This document shows, piece after piece, positions 52,639-61,992 of a stretch of 64,000 nucleotides of DNA. The notes beneath the pieces are model-generated. The model was given only the letters and a program-made list of their open reading frames with translations. It was not told where the DNA came from and did not search any database. Every line of letters starts with the position of its first letter. The stretch's first letter is position 1. Where the stretch lies: positions 2,480,001 to 2,544,000 of the forward strand of contig NZ_FWXT01000001.1 of assembly GCF_900176535.1 (NCBI RefSeq). The letters run 5' to 3'. Position numbers and translations under genes: made by a program. The DNA comes from Pedobacter africanus. Lineage in GTDB: Bacteria; Bacteroidota; Bacteroidia; Sphingobacteriales; Sphingobacteriaceae.

Positions 52639-54501
52639 TTGAGCACACTTATTGCAGCCGAAAACCTGGGCCATGGTTATCATGACGAATGGCTATTTAA
52701 AAATTTAACCCTGGGCATACAGTCTGGCCAGCGCGTAGCGTTGGTTGGCATCAACGGGGCCGGGAAAAGTACCTTATTGAAACTCCTGGCCGAGCGGTTC
52801 TCCCCTCTTGAAGGAAAGATTGTAAAAAATAAATCAGTAAAGATCGGCTTTCTTGACCAGGAGCCAGCATTTCCTGATGGCTACTCCATTAGTGACTTTA
52901 TATTTTCACTGGAGAACAAACAACAGCAGCTGATCAGGGAATATGAAGAACTGATAGAACAGCCTGATCCAGACGAGCGGCAATTGAACCGCCTGTATGA
53001 AGAATTAAGTGAGCACAATGCCTGGGAATACGAGCATGAGATAAAGACAATTTTAAGCAGAATGGGCATTAACCACCTGCAGCAAAAGATATCGACCTTA
53101 TCGGGCGGGCAAAAAAAACGCCTGGCCCTTGCCAAGCTGCTGATCGAAGATCCTGAAATTTATGTATTGGATGAGCCTACCAACCACCTGGATATTGATA
53201 CCATAGAATGGCTCGAGAAATTACTGACCTCCGGAAATAAAACACTGCTGCTGGTTACACACGACCGCTATTTTCTGGACAATGTATGCAATACCATTGT
53301 AGAGCTTGATCGCGGAAAGATTTACAATTACAACGGAAACTATGCTTATTTCCTGGAAAAAAAATCTGAACGGGAAGCAGCAGGCGAAAGTACATTTCAG
53401 AAAAATAAGAACCTGCTGAAAAAGGAATTGGAATGGATGCGCAGGATGCCTGCGGCACGTACCACCAAATCGCAGTCCAGAATAGATGCCTTCTATGATC
53501 TGGAGAGCAAAACTAAACAAAGAACTGACAATCAAAAAGTTACGTTAAATGTAAAGATGTCCAGACAAGGAAATAAGATTCTTGAGCTGGATCATATCGG
53601 TCAGTCTTTTAATGGCAAGGACATCATCAATGATTTCAGCTATACCTTTAAAAAAGCAGACAGGATTGGATTGGCCGGAAAAAACGGCACGGGAAAATCT
53701 ACCTTATTGAACATCATTACAGGCCATTTAAATCCGGAACACGGCAAAGTAAGTACAGGAGAAACTACAGTTTACGGATATTATAAGCAAGGTGGTTTAG
53801 CTTTTAACGAAAAGGAACGTGTAATAGACATTGTGAAATCGGACGCGGAATATATAAAAATGGCGGATGGACAAACCATTTCGGCTTCGCAATTACTCAC
53901 GCTTTTTCTCTTCCCTCCCAAGAAGCAGCATGGAATGGTAGAAAAATTGAGTGGTGGGGAAAAGAAAAGGTTACACCTGATGAAGGTCCTGATGCAAAAT
54001 CCAAATTTTCTGATTCTGGACGAGCCGACAAATGACCTGGACATTGACACCTTAAATGTACTGGAAGAATTCCTTGAAAATTTCCCGGGAGTTTTAATTC
54101 TGGTTTCTCACGACAGGTACCTGTTGGACAAAATGAGTGAGCAACTGTTCATCATGGAAGGCAATGGAAAAGTTGCCATTTACAATGGAAATTACTCGGA
54201 GTACCGCTTGAGTTTGGATGTACCAAAAGAAAAATCAGAAAACAAAATAAAGGAAAATTTGAGCTCCATAGCTCCTGTTGCTCCTGTAAAAAAATTGAGT
54301 TATAAAGAACAAAGGGAATTAGAGGAATTGGAAAGCAGGATTGCAGAGATAGAAAGAGAAATTGTATCCCTTACAGATTCGCTGACAAAAATAGACAGCG
54401 CGAATTATGTGGAACTACAGGCAACGACTAAATCCATTGAAAATTTAAATTCAGAACTTGAAGAAAAATCGGAAAGATGGCTCATGCTTTCAGAAATATA
54501 A
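52639..54501 (+). CDS. ABC-F family ATPase (Uup/YdiF-like), TTG start
   Basis: The 620-residue soluble protein has two ABC domains: Walker A GINGAGKST and GKNGTGKST, and signatures LSGGQKKR and LSGGEKKR. An interdomain linker lies at about residues 240-300, and a C-terminal coiled coil follows (YKEQRELEELESRIAEIEREI), as in Uup. ABC-F proteins act on ribosomes or nucleic acid rather than transport. The start is TTG 52639 (MSTLIAAENLGHGY): an in-frame TAA at 52630 blocks extension, and the next Met is far inside the first ATPase domain. Confidence 0.93.
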   Translation: MSTLIAAENLGHGYHDEWLFKNLTLGIQSGQRVALVGINGAGKSTLLKLLAERFSPLEGKIVKNKSVKIGFLDQEPAFPDGYSISDFIFSLENKQQQLIREYEELIEQPDPDERQLNRLYEELSEHNAWEYEHEIKTILSRMGINHLQQKISTLSGGQKKRLALAKLLIEDPEIYVLDEPTNHLDIDTIEWLEKLLTSGNKTLLLVTHDRYFLDNVCNTIVELDRGKIYNYNGNYAYFLEKKSEREAAGESTFQKNKNLLKKELEWMRRMPAARTTKSQSRIDAFYDLESKTKQRTDNQKVTLNVKMSRQGNKILELDHIGQSFNGKDIINDFSYTFKKADRIGLAGKNGTGKSTLLNIITGHLNPEHGKVSTGETTVYGYYKQGGLAFNEKERVIDIVKSDAEYIKMADGQTISASQLLTLFLFPPKKQHGMVEKLSGGEKKRLHLMKVLMQNPNFLILDEPTNDLDIDTLNVLEEFLENFPGVLILVSHDRYLLDKMSEQLFIMEGNGKVAIYNGNYSEYRLSLDVPKEKSENKIKENLSSIAPVAPVKKLSYKEQRELEELESRIAEIEREIVSLTDSLTKIDSANYVELQATTKSIENLNSELEEKSERWLMLSEI

Positions 54502-54560
54502 AAGTATAATCAAACTGGACACAACAATATTAATTGAGTAAATTAGTTAAAAAAGTAATC

Positions 54561-54576
54561 TGTTTCACGTGAAACA
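54561..54576. promoter_or_regulatory. parS site 1 (ParB-binding palindrome)
   Basis: TGTTTCACGTGAAACA is a perfect 16-bp palindrome identical to the bacterial parS consensus bound by ParB/Spo0J. It lies 90 bases upstream of the mnmG ATG. Confidence 0.9.
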
Positions 54577-54615
54577 AATAGAATTTCAAATAAAAAATCT
54601 ATTAAAAAACAAAGC

Positions 54616-54631
54616 TGTTCCACGTGGAACA
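54616..54631. promoter_or_regulatory. parS site 2 (ParB-binding palindrome)
   Basis: TGTTCCACGTGGAACA is a second perfect 16-bp palindrome fitting the TGTTNCACGTGNAACA parS consensus. Its centre is 55 bases from that of site 1 and it lies 20 bases upstream of the mnmG ATG. Confidence 0.88.
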
Positions 54632-54650
54632 AACACAAAACGAAAACAAA

Positions 54651-56513
54651 ATGTTTAAAGAATATGATGTAATTGTAGTGGGTGGAGGACATGCCGGATG
54701 CGAAGCTGCTGCTGCTGCTGCAAACCTGGGTTCTTCTGTACTGCTCATTACCATGAACATGGAAACCATTGCCCAAATGAGTTGCAATCCGGCCATGGGA
54801 GGAGTAGCGAAAGGACAGATCGTTAGAGAAATTGATGCTATGGGGGGCTATTCCGGCATCATTAGCGATAAAACAACCCTGCAATTCCGTATGCTGAACC
54901 TTTCAAAAGGTCCGGCAATGTGGAGTCCAAGAACGCAGAACGACAGAAAAAGATTTGCTGAAGAATGGAGACTTGCACTGGAGCGGACGCCGAATGTAGA
55001 TTTCTGGCAGGATATGGTAAACAGTCTGATCATCAAAAACAATACCGTTATTGGCGTAAAAACTTCTATAGGTGTAGAGATCAAAGCCAAGTCTGTAGTG
55101 CTTACGAATGGAACATTTTTAAATGGTCTGATCCATATTGGTGAGAAAAAATTCGGAGGGGGAAGAACAGGTGAAAAGGCTGCCACCGGTTTAACTGAGC
55201 AGCTAACTGTTATGGGATTTGAAGCCGGCAGAATGAAGACAGGTACCCCACCCCGGGTGGATGGCCGGTCGCTAAATTATAGTGTCATGGAAGAACAATG
55301 GGGCGATGAAAACCCAGGCCGCTTTTCTTATACCAATGTTGAACTTCCGGAAGCGCAACGCTGCTGCTGGATTACTTATACGAATGCGAATGTACACGAG
55401 ACCCTGAAAGAAGGATTCGAAAAATCGCCTATGTTTACAGGCAGAATCAAAGGCCTTGGTCCGAGGTATTGTCCGTCTATTGAAGACAAGATCAACCGCT
55501 TTGCGGAGCGCGAGCGCCATCAGATCTTTGTAGAACCAGAGGGCTGGAACACTTGCGAAATTTACGTAAATGGCTTCTCTACTTCCCTGCCAGAGGATGT
55601 TCAATATAGGGCCCTTACCCAGATCCCCGGGTTTGAAAATGCCAGAATGTTCCGCCCAGGATACGCCATTGAATACGATTATTTTCCTCCTACCCAGCTT
55701 TCACTGACCCTGGAAACCAAACTGATCAGCAATTTGTTCTTCGCAGGACAGATTAATGGCACAACAGGATACGAAGAAGCTGCTAGTCAGGGTTTTATAG
55801 CCGGAATAAATGCCCATCAGAAGGTAAATGACCAGCATGAACTCATCATGAAGCGATCTGAATCCTATATTGGGGTATTGATTGATGACCTGGTGACAAA
55901 AGGCACTGAAGAACCTTATCGGATGTTCACCTCCAGAGCTGAGCATCGTTTGCTGCTGCGCCAGGACAATGCAGATATCAGACTCTCCCCTATTGCCCAT
56001 AAACTAGGGCTGATCTCCGATGAGCGCCTGGAAACCGTAAACCAGAAAATACAAAATTCTGATGCCATTGTTGCCTTTTCTAAAAAGCAGGGAATAGACA
56101 TGGGCAGCGCTAATGCCATGCTCAAGGAATTAGGCACCAGCCCGCTGAACCAGAATGTAAAACTATTTAGCTTGCTCAGTAGACCTCAGGTAGGTATAAA
56201 CGACGTCAGAAAAATGAGCTCCGCACTGGACGAACTGCTCAGTCAGTTTGATAAGGAAACCATTGAGCAGGCGGAAATCAAAATTAAATACGAAAGCTAT
56301 TTTGAAAAGGAGCAGGAAATCGTAAACAAAATGCAGAAGATGGAAGATAAAGACATCAATCCAGATTTCGATTATACACAACTTGTTTCCCTTTCAAAAG
56401 AAGCAAGGGAAAAGTTATTGAAAATAAAACCGCGTACTTTAGGGCAGGCTTCCCGAATTTCAGGTGTTTCTCCTTCAGATATATCCGTTTTAATGGTCCA
56501 TATCAGCAGGTGA
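54651..56513 (+). CDS. mnmG: tRNA uridine-5-carboxymethylaminomethyl modification enzyme MnmG (GidA)
   Basis: MnmG and MnmE together make the cmnm5 modification on U34 of tRNAs. This 620-residue FAD protein opens MFKEYDVIVVGGGHAGCEAA (dinucleotide loop) and has NPAMGGVAKGQ, GTPPRVDGRS and the C-terminal helical domain ending LGQASRISGVSPSDISVLMVH. A GTG at 54624 in the same frame lies inside parS site 2; ATG 54651 is the family start. Genes of this name (gidA, glucose-inhibited division) often lie near the replication origin, consistent with the parS pair here. Confidence 0.97.
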   Translation: MFKEYDVIVVGGGHAGCEAAAAAANLGSSVLLITMNMETIAQMSCNPAMGGVAKGQIVREIDAMGGYSGIISDKTTLQFRMLNLSKGPAMWSPRTQNDRKRFAEEWRLALERTPNVDFWQDMVNSLIIKNNTVIGVKTSIGVEIKAKSVVLTNGTFLNGLIHIGEKKFGGGRTGEKAATGLTEQLTVMGFEAGRMKTGTPPRVDGRSLNYSVMEEQWGDENPGRFSYTNVELPEAQRCCWITYTNANVHETLKEGFEKSPMFTGRIKGLGPRYCPSIEDKINRFAERERHQIFVEPEGWNTCEIYVNGFSTSLPEDVQYRALTQIPGFENARMFRPGYAIEYDYFPPTQLSLTLETKLISNLFFAGQINGTTGYEEAASQGFIAGINAHQKVNDQHELIMKRSESYIGVLIDDLVTKGTEEPYRMFTSRAEHRLLLRQDNADIRLSPIAHKLGLISDERLETVNQKIQNSDAIVAFSKKQGIDMGSANAMLKELGTSPLNQNVKLFSLLSRPQVGINDVRKMSSALDELLSQFDKETIEQAEIKIKYESYFEKEQEIVNKMQKMEDKDINPDFDYTQLVSLSKEAREKLLKIKPRTLGQASRISGVSPSDISVLMVHISR

Positions 56514-56655
56514 CATATAACTTATTGATTTAAAACATCTTACGCTAAAAACACTACATAAAGAAAAGAGCTATTTAAAAGCGATATAAGAGACTTTTAA
56601 CTTTTTTTAATGATAAGGGTCGGAAAAGCATATAAATTAAATACAGCGCATATAA

Positions 56656-58284
56656 ATGGGTAAAAATAGAAATACAGTAAACTTGTCGATTTTTTTTGTT
56701 CTTATGGTCATGAGCATGCTCTTTTATTCCTGTGCAAGTATTCAACAGCCACAAGGAGGACCAAAAGATACCGAGCCGCCTAAAGTTTTAAAGATGACCC
56801 CAAAAAATCTGATGGTCAACTTTACGGCGCCAAAAATCGTCATCGAATTCGACGAGTATTTTAAACTGCAGAGCGAGTTTAAAGAGTTTTCCGTTTCACC
56901 CGAAATGGAGACCCCTCCTACTTTGAAAGCAAAAGGCAAAAAGCTGGAAATCACTATTCAGGATACACTGGAAAAGAACACCACTTATACACTTAATTTT
57001 GGCAAGGCCATAGTAGACGTAAATGAAGGTAATGTGGTCAAGAATTTTACCTATGTATTTTCAACCGGCCCACAACTGGACTCACTAAGTATCAAAGGAA
57101 AAGTGACCAATTCTGTTACCGGATTACCTGAACTGGATGCATTGGTATTTATATTTCCGCTAAACCGGGATACCTTGTTTGGAAAGAAAAAACCTTCCAT
57201 TTTTACTACTACAGATAGCAGCGGTAATTATGCCTTGAATAATTTAAGAAAAGATACTTATAAAATTTATGCAATTAAGGAAAAAGGCGGTGATAAAATT
57301 TACCAGCAGGTTAGCGATGATGTGGGCTTTTTAAAAGATTCCATTGTATTGGATAAAGCCCTGGACAACATTAACCTGCAGCTTTTTAAAGAGCGTGCAG
57401 AAACCTTCAGGGTACTGGACAAACGCATCAATGCAGATGGAAGCATTTCTTTGGCCTTTAACCAGAAGCTCAAAAAGCCGGAAGTTACAGTAACAGATCC
57501 CCCCACCCTGGATGCGGCAAAACTGATTAAATTTAGCCGCAATAATGACTCATTGCGGGTCTGGCTTAAGGATATGAGTTTTGACTCCACAAAAATAGCC
57601 ATTAAAGACCAGGGTAAATTGCTCCAGACTACAAACCTGACCAGGGGTAAAAAAGAGACCTATACCAGAACCCTTACGGCAACCGACAATATTGAAAACA
57701 AAGCGCTTAACCCAAATCAGCACCTTAGACTGACTTTCAATTTTCCGCTGGAAAGCACAGATATAAGTAAAATAAGCCTGCTGGAAGATTCTGTTGCACG
57801 CACTGGCTTTACGTTGGTAAAAGATAGCGCTGACCTGCTCTCTTATTATTTGCGTTATCCCTGGAAAGCAAAAAAGACCTATGAGGTAAAGTTTGCAGCG
57901 GGCGCTGTAACAGCTATATTCAATACAAAAAACAAAGAATTCATCAAGACTTTCCAACTGGGCAATAAAGACGATTATGGTACGCTGATTGTTAAAATTG
58001 TAACCCCTGAACCCAATAAAAGCTATATACTTGAAGTCATAGACGGCAATAAAAATGTAGCCAATACACTGGTCGTGCAACGGGATACTACAGTAAGGTT
58101 TTCGAATTACAAAGCAGGAAAATACTGGTTGCGCATCACCTATGATACCAATAAAAATGGGGTTTGGGACACCGGAAATGTAAAGCTGGGCCAGCAACCT
58201 GAGCGCATATGGAATGAACCCAAAGAACTTTCTATAAGGGCATTATGGGAGCGGAACGAAGTGGTAACTATTCCTAAAGAATAG
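56656..58284 (+). CDS. Ig-like-domain lipoprotein (Big_5 type)
   Basis: The 542-residue protein begins with a hydrophobic signal and lipobox-like MLFYSCAS, then GGPKDTEPPKVLKMTPKNLMVNF, the opening of a bacterial Ig-like domain (Big_5) widespread in Bacteroidota. The rest is beta-rich with repeated strands (for example YTLNFGKAIVDVNEGNVVKN, LRLTFNFPLESTDIS). It is probably surface- or periplasm-exposed. Function is unknown. It converges with the gamma carbonic anhydrase gene with no bases between stops. Confidence 0.82.
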   Translation: MGKNRNTVNLSIFFVLMVMSMLFYSCASIQQPQGGPKDTEPPKVLKMTPKNLMVNFTAPKIVIEFDEYFKLQSEFKEFSVSPEMETPPTLKAKGKKLEITIQDTLEKNTTYTLNFGKAIVDVNEGNVVKNFTYVFSTGPQLDSLSIKGKVTNSVTGLPELDALVFIFPLNRDTLFGKKKPSIFTTTDSSGNYALNNLRKDTYKIYAIKEKGGDKIYQQVSDDVGFLKDSIVLDKALDNINLQLFKERAETFRVLDKRINADGSISLAFNQKLKKPEVTVTDPPTLDAAKLIKFSRNNDSLRVWLKDMSFDSTKIAIKDQGKLLQTTNLTRGKKETYTRTLTATDNIENKALNPNQHLRLTFNFPLESTDISKISLLEDSVARTGFTLVKDSADLLSYYLRYPWKAKKTYEVKFAAGAVTAIFNTKNKEFIKTFQLGNKDDYGTLIVKIVTPEPNKSYILEVIDGNKNVANTLVVQRDTTVRFSNYKAGKYWLRITYDTNKNGVWDTGNVKLGQQPERIWNEPKELSIRALWERNEVVTIPKE

Positions 58285-58794
58285 CTACCTGAACCAGTCG
58301 GAATACATGATGTAATTGTCTGGCAGCTTATTCAATAAAGCCCTTTGCTCCTCAGTAATGGGCTTTATTTTTTTTGCAGGCGTACCTGCATAAATATAAC
58401 CACTTTCGCAGCGTGTATTTTCCAGAACTACGGCCCCTGCAGCAATGATACAATACTCTTCCACCAAGGCATAGTCCATAATAATGGCGCCCATTCCAAC
58501 CAGAATATGGTCTTTCAGGATACAACCATGCACAATTGCATTATGGCCTATTGACACCCTGCTGCCTATAATGGTTGACGCTTTGAGATAGGTAGCATGG
58601 ATCACCGCACCATCCTGTATATTGGTCTCATTTCCAATGGTAATGCTGTTCACATCCCCTCTGATCACTGCATTAAACCAAACGGAACAATTGTTGCCCA
58701 TCAGGACATCACCCACAATTGTTGCATTAGGTGCAATAAAACAATCGCTACCCCATTTAGGTTCTTTATCTTTAACTGGTAATATCACTGGCAT
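58285..58794 (-). CDS. Gamma-class carbonic anhydrase-like protein
   Basis: This 169-residue left-handed beta-helix protein carries hexapeptide repeats and the gamma-carbonic-anhydrase zinc histidines H66 (GAVIHATY), H84 (SIGHNAIVH) and H89. GDVNSITIGNETNIQDG is the typical preceding segment. It may hydrate carbon dioxide or be an acyltransferase-fold relative (YrdA/PaaY type) without activity. It is 3 bases after nadB on the same strand, so the two are co-transcribed. Confidence 0.92.
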   Translation of the reverse strand: MPVILPVKDKEPKWGSDCFIAPNATIVGDVLMGNNCSVWFNAVIRGDVNSITIGNETNIQDGAVIHATYLKASTIIGSRVSIGHNAIVHGCILKDHILVGMGAIIMDYALVEEYCIIAAGAVVLENTRCESGYIYAGTPAKKIKPITEEQRALLNKLPDNYIMYSDWFR

Positions 58795-58797
58795 GTG

Positions 58798-60384
58798 CTA
58801 AAAAATTGTGTCTTTTAATTCTGTTGAATGTTGGGGATAGTCTGTCGTATAGTGCAGGCCCCTGCTCTCTTTTCTGATCATAGCGGCTTTTATGACCATA
58901 AAAGCTACCTGTATGACATTCCTGAGCTCACATAACTTAACGGAAACCTTATTTGCCTTATAAAATTCTTCCGTCTCTTCATGCAATAAAAACAGTCTTC
59001 TCATTGCCCGTTCCAGTCGGAAATCGGAACGCACTATACCTACATAATCGCTCATCAATTTTTGTGTTTCTCTTAAATTATGCGTTACCAATATGTCTTC
59101 ATTAGATTGGGTAACTCCTTTTGCATCCCAATCGGGAATGTTATCTGGTATAATGTTATTTTTAAAGACTTTGACTGCATCTTTATAAATGCGGTGTGCA
59201 AATACAGGCGCCTCCAATAAAGAATTGGATGCCAGCCTATTGGCCCCATGCAAACCGGTTGAAGAACATTCCCCGCAGGCGTACAGGTGCTTAATGGAAG
59301 ACCTTCCATACTCGTCTACCAGAATACCGCCACACATATAATGTGCCGCGGGGGTAACCGGAATAAGATCTTTGGTCATGTCTATACCGATGGACAGGCA
59401 TTTGGCATAGATATTAGGAAAATGCGCGAGAATATCTGCTTTTTTTCTATTTCTAATGTCCAGATACACAAAATCCTCACCGGATTTTTTCATTTCAGCA
59501 TCTATAGCCCTGGCTACAATATCCCGTGGCGCCAATGAACCCCTCTGGTCATATTCGTACATGAATTCTTCACCATTTTTTCTCCTTAATACCCCTCCAA
59601 AACCACGTACAGCCTCCGAAATTAAAAAAGCCGGGTACTCTCCGGGATTGTATAAAGCTGTTGGATGGAACTGAATAAATTCCATATTCCTCACTTTTCC
59701 CTTGGCCCGGTACACCATTGCCATTCCATCCCCGGTGGCAATTACCGGATTGGTGGTACTCGAATACACATGCCCTGCACCACCTGAAGCCATAATAGTC
59801 ACATTTGCGAGGATCTTTTCCACATCATTAAGCTCTGTATTAAAGGCATATATGCCATAACAGTTGATATCTTCAGTACTCTTATCCACATGCTCCCCCA
59901 AATGATGCTGCGTAATCAGCTCGAGACAGAAGTAATGTGTTAATATCTCTATGTTCTTATTCTGGTGAATCTGCTTCAGTAAAACGCTTTCAATTTCGTA
60001 TCCGGTAACGTCTTTATAATGTAAAACACGGTGTTCTGAGTGCCCACCTTCTTTTGCCAGATCATAATCACCGCTCCTTGCCTTGTCAAAATTAATTCCA
60101 TAATCGATAATTTCCTGGATACGCTGGGGGCCTTCCTTCACCACAATCTCTACTATCTGCCTGTCACACAATCCATCACCGGCTATAAGCGTATCTTCTA
60201 TGTGTTTCTCAAATGAATCATCTTTGTCGATCACTACCGCTACCCCACCCTGGGCATATTTGGTATTGGATTCATCTTCATTTGATTTGGTCACAATTAA
60301 TACTTTGCCATGCTGAGCGGCTTTCAACGCAAAGCTTAAACCGGCAATCCCAGACCCTATTACTAAAAAATCTACTTTTCTCAT
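58798..60384 (-). CDS. nadB: L-aspartate oxidase
   Basis: NadB oxidises L-aspartate to iminoaspartate, the first step of de novo NAD synthesis. The 528-residue flavoprotein has the FAD loop LVIGSGIAGLSFAL, SNTKYAQGGVAVV, EFIQFHPTALYNP, HYMCGGILVDEYGRSS and CSSTGLHGANRLASNSLLEA, all diagnostic. It is divergent from nadA, which uses its product, and the 544-base gap between them holds the predicted origin. A gamma carbonic anhydrase-like gene follows. Confidence 0.97.
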   Translation of the reverse strand: MRKVDFLVIGSGIAGLSFALKAAQHGKVLIVTKSNEDESNTKYAQGGVAVVIDKDDSFEKHIEDTLIAGDGLCDRQIVEIVVKEGPQRIQEIIDYGINFDKARSGDYDLAKEGGHSEHRVLHYKDVTGYEIESVLLKQIHQNKNIEILTHYFCLELITQHHLGEHVDKSTEDINCYGIYAFNTELNDVEKILANVTIMASGGAGHVYSSTTNPVIATGDGMAMVYRAKGKVRNMEFIQFHPTALYNPGEYPAFLISEAVRGFGGVLRRKNGEEFMYEYDQRGSLAPRDIVARAIDAEMKKSGEDFVYLDIRNRKKADILAHFPNIYAKCLSIGIDMTKDLIPVTPAAHYMCGGILVDEYGRSSIKHLYACGECSSTGLHGANRLASNSLLEAPVFAHRIYKDAVKVFKNNIIPDNIPDWDAKGVTQSNEDILVTHNLRETQKLMSDYVGIVRSDFRLERAMRRLFLLHEETEEFYKANKVSVKLCELRNVIQVAFMVIKAAMIRKESRGLHYTTDYPQHSTELKDTIF

Positions 60385-60928
60385 GCGTACCTGCTGTTCC
60401 TTTTCAATTTACTATCAAGCTTTTAAGGCTATATATACTCTTTTCATTACTGCTGCAAAACCTCTTTTGTGCTATCAAAAACAATGTTTTGTTAACAACG
60501 TGGATATCTATGTGGATTACGTGTATAAACAAAAAGAACAATTTTTTTTGAATGTTTAAAGCTAAGCTAAAAAGAGAATTTGCCACAATATTTTAAGTTA
60601 TTTTTAAGCAGCTTCTTCTGGTTTATCCACTTTTTACACACCTCTTAACAATAAACATATTTGTATTGATAAAATTATAGCCCTAAAAATATAGCGCTGT
60701 AAATCAGCGAATATTTTAAAAGAAAATGTAATCTAAATGTTAGTAAATTATTAATAACTCATATAATCGAACAGAAAACGGATATTTATACACAGTATCC
60801 ACAGGCTAATAAACAATAGAAATCTATTTATATTAAAATAATTATAATTTATTGAAGTGTTGAAACTGCGTACCTTTACAAAAGTTAAAAAACAGAAAAA
60901 CTGTAAAAACTAACATAAACTCATTCTG
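60385..60928. other. Predicted chromosomal replication origin (oriC) between nadB and nadA
   Basis: This AT-rich 544-base gap has no gene. It holds DnaA-box-like 9-mers: perfect TTATACACA at 60786-60794 immediately followed by GTATCCACA at 60795-60803, TTATCCACT at 60623-60631, TTTTACACA at 60632-60640, and reverse-strand TAATCCACA (60511-60519) and TTATACACG (60520-60528). A very AT-rich tract (about 60810-60865) could be the unwinding element. Two parS sites lie 6 kb away, and sampled strand asymmetry changes sign here. The call is inference from these combined signals. Confidence 0.65.
60871..60878 (+). promoter_or_regulatory. -7-like element for nadA
   Basis: TACCTTTA is one base off the TAnnTTTG consensus and lies 50 bases before the nadA ATG, at the right edge of the predicted origin. 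Confidence 0.35.
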
Positions 60929-61927
60929 ATGAAAACGGATACCTTGGAGGAATTGAACAGGAAAGGTTTTATAGAGGAAAGTATTGATCCGACTCTAGAC
61001 CTCTTTGAAGAAATTGAAAAATTAAAGAAAGAAAAGAATGCAATTGTACTGGCTCACTATTACCAGGAGCCTGATATACAGGATATAGCAGATTATATTG
61101 GCGACAGTTTAGGGCTTTCCCAGGAAGCTGCAAAGACAGAAGCCGACGTAATTGTATTTGCAGGTGTACATTTTATGGCTGAGACGGCGAAAATCCTTTC
61201 GCCGGAAAAGAAGGTATTGTTACCTGATTTAAAGGCTGGATGTTCATTGGCAGATAGTTGTCCTCCTCATTTGTTTAGAAAGTTTAAAGAAAAGTACCCT
61301 GACCACCTCGTAATTACCTATGTGAACTGTACGGCAGAGCTAAAGGCTTTGAGCGATATTGTGTGTACTTCTACAAATGCAGTACAGATCGTAGAAAGTT
61401 TGCCTAAAGAACAAAAGATCATATTTGGTCCTGATAAAAATTTAGGTGCCTGGGTTGCTAAAAAGACAGGAAGAGACCTGGTATTATGGAATGGGGCCTG
61501 TATGGTTCATGAAATATTTTCGAGGGAAAAGATCACCAAATTAAAGGAACGTCATCCGAAGGCGAAATTCATTGCCCACCCTGAATGCGAGGAATCGGTA
61601 TTAAAAATGGCGGATTATATTGGTTCTACAACGGGATTACTTAAATATACGATCAATAATGAAGCCCAGGAGTTCATTGTAGCTACGGAAAGCGGAATTA
61701 TTCACCAGATGGAAAAGGCCAATCCCGGAAAAACCTTTATTCCGGCACCACCAAACAACAGCTGCGCCTGCAATGATTGTCCGTATATGAAAAGAAATAC
61801 GCTGGAGAAGCTGTATTTGTGCATTAAAAATGGCCTTCCGGAAGTTACCGTACCTGCAAATATCATTGCTGAGGCGAGGAAGCCGATTGAAAGAATGCTG
61901 GAAATTTCAGCAAATCTGGGTCTTTAA
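60929..61927 (+). CDS. nadA: Quinolinate synthase A
   Basis: NadA condenses iminoaspartate with dihydroxyacetone phosphate to quinolinate. The 332-residue protein has the iron-sulfur cysteines in LKAGCSLADSCPP, WNGACMVHEIF and CACNDCPYMKRN, plus AHYYQEPDIQDIADYIGDS near the N-terminus. It is the functional partner of nadB, which is divergent across the predicted origin. nadC is not in the window. Confidence 0.97.
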   Translation: MKTDTLEELNRKGFIEESIDPTLDLFEEIEKLKKEKNAIVLAHYYQEPDIQDIADYIGDSLGLSQEAAKTEADVIVFAGVHFMAETAKILSPEKKVLLPDLKAGCSLADSCPPHLFRKFKEKYPDHLVITYVNCTAELKALSDIVCTSTNAVQIVESLPKEQKIIFGPDKNLGAWVAKKTGRDLVLWNGACMVHEIFSREKITKLKERHPKAKFIAHPECEESVLKMADYIGSTTGLLKYTINNEAQEFIVATESGIIHQMEKANPGKTFIPAPPNNSCACNDCPYMKRNTLEKLYLCIKNGLPEVTVPANIIAEARKPIERMLEISANLGL

Positions 61928-61953
61928 CAGGCATAATCTGTTGTAATTAATGA

Positions 61954-61962
61954 TGTGGATAA
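61954..61962 (-). promoter_or_regulatory. Perfect DnaA box between nadA and thiL
   Basis: TGTGGATAA is the exact reverse complement of the consensus DnaA box TTATCCACA. It lies in the 65-base gap after nadA, about 1.2 kb from the main cluster. Confidence 0.6.
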
Positions 61963-61992
61963 CCTGTTAATTTATTGTAAAAGAATAAAATA

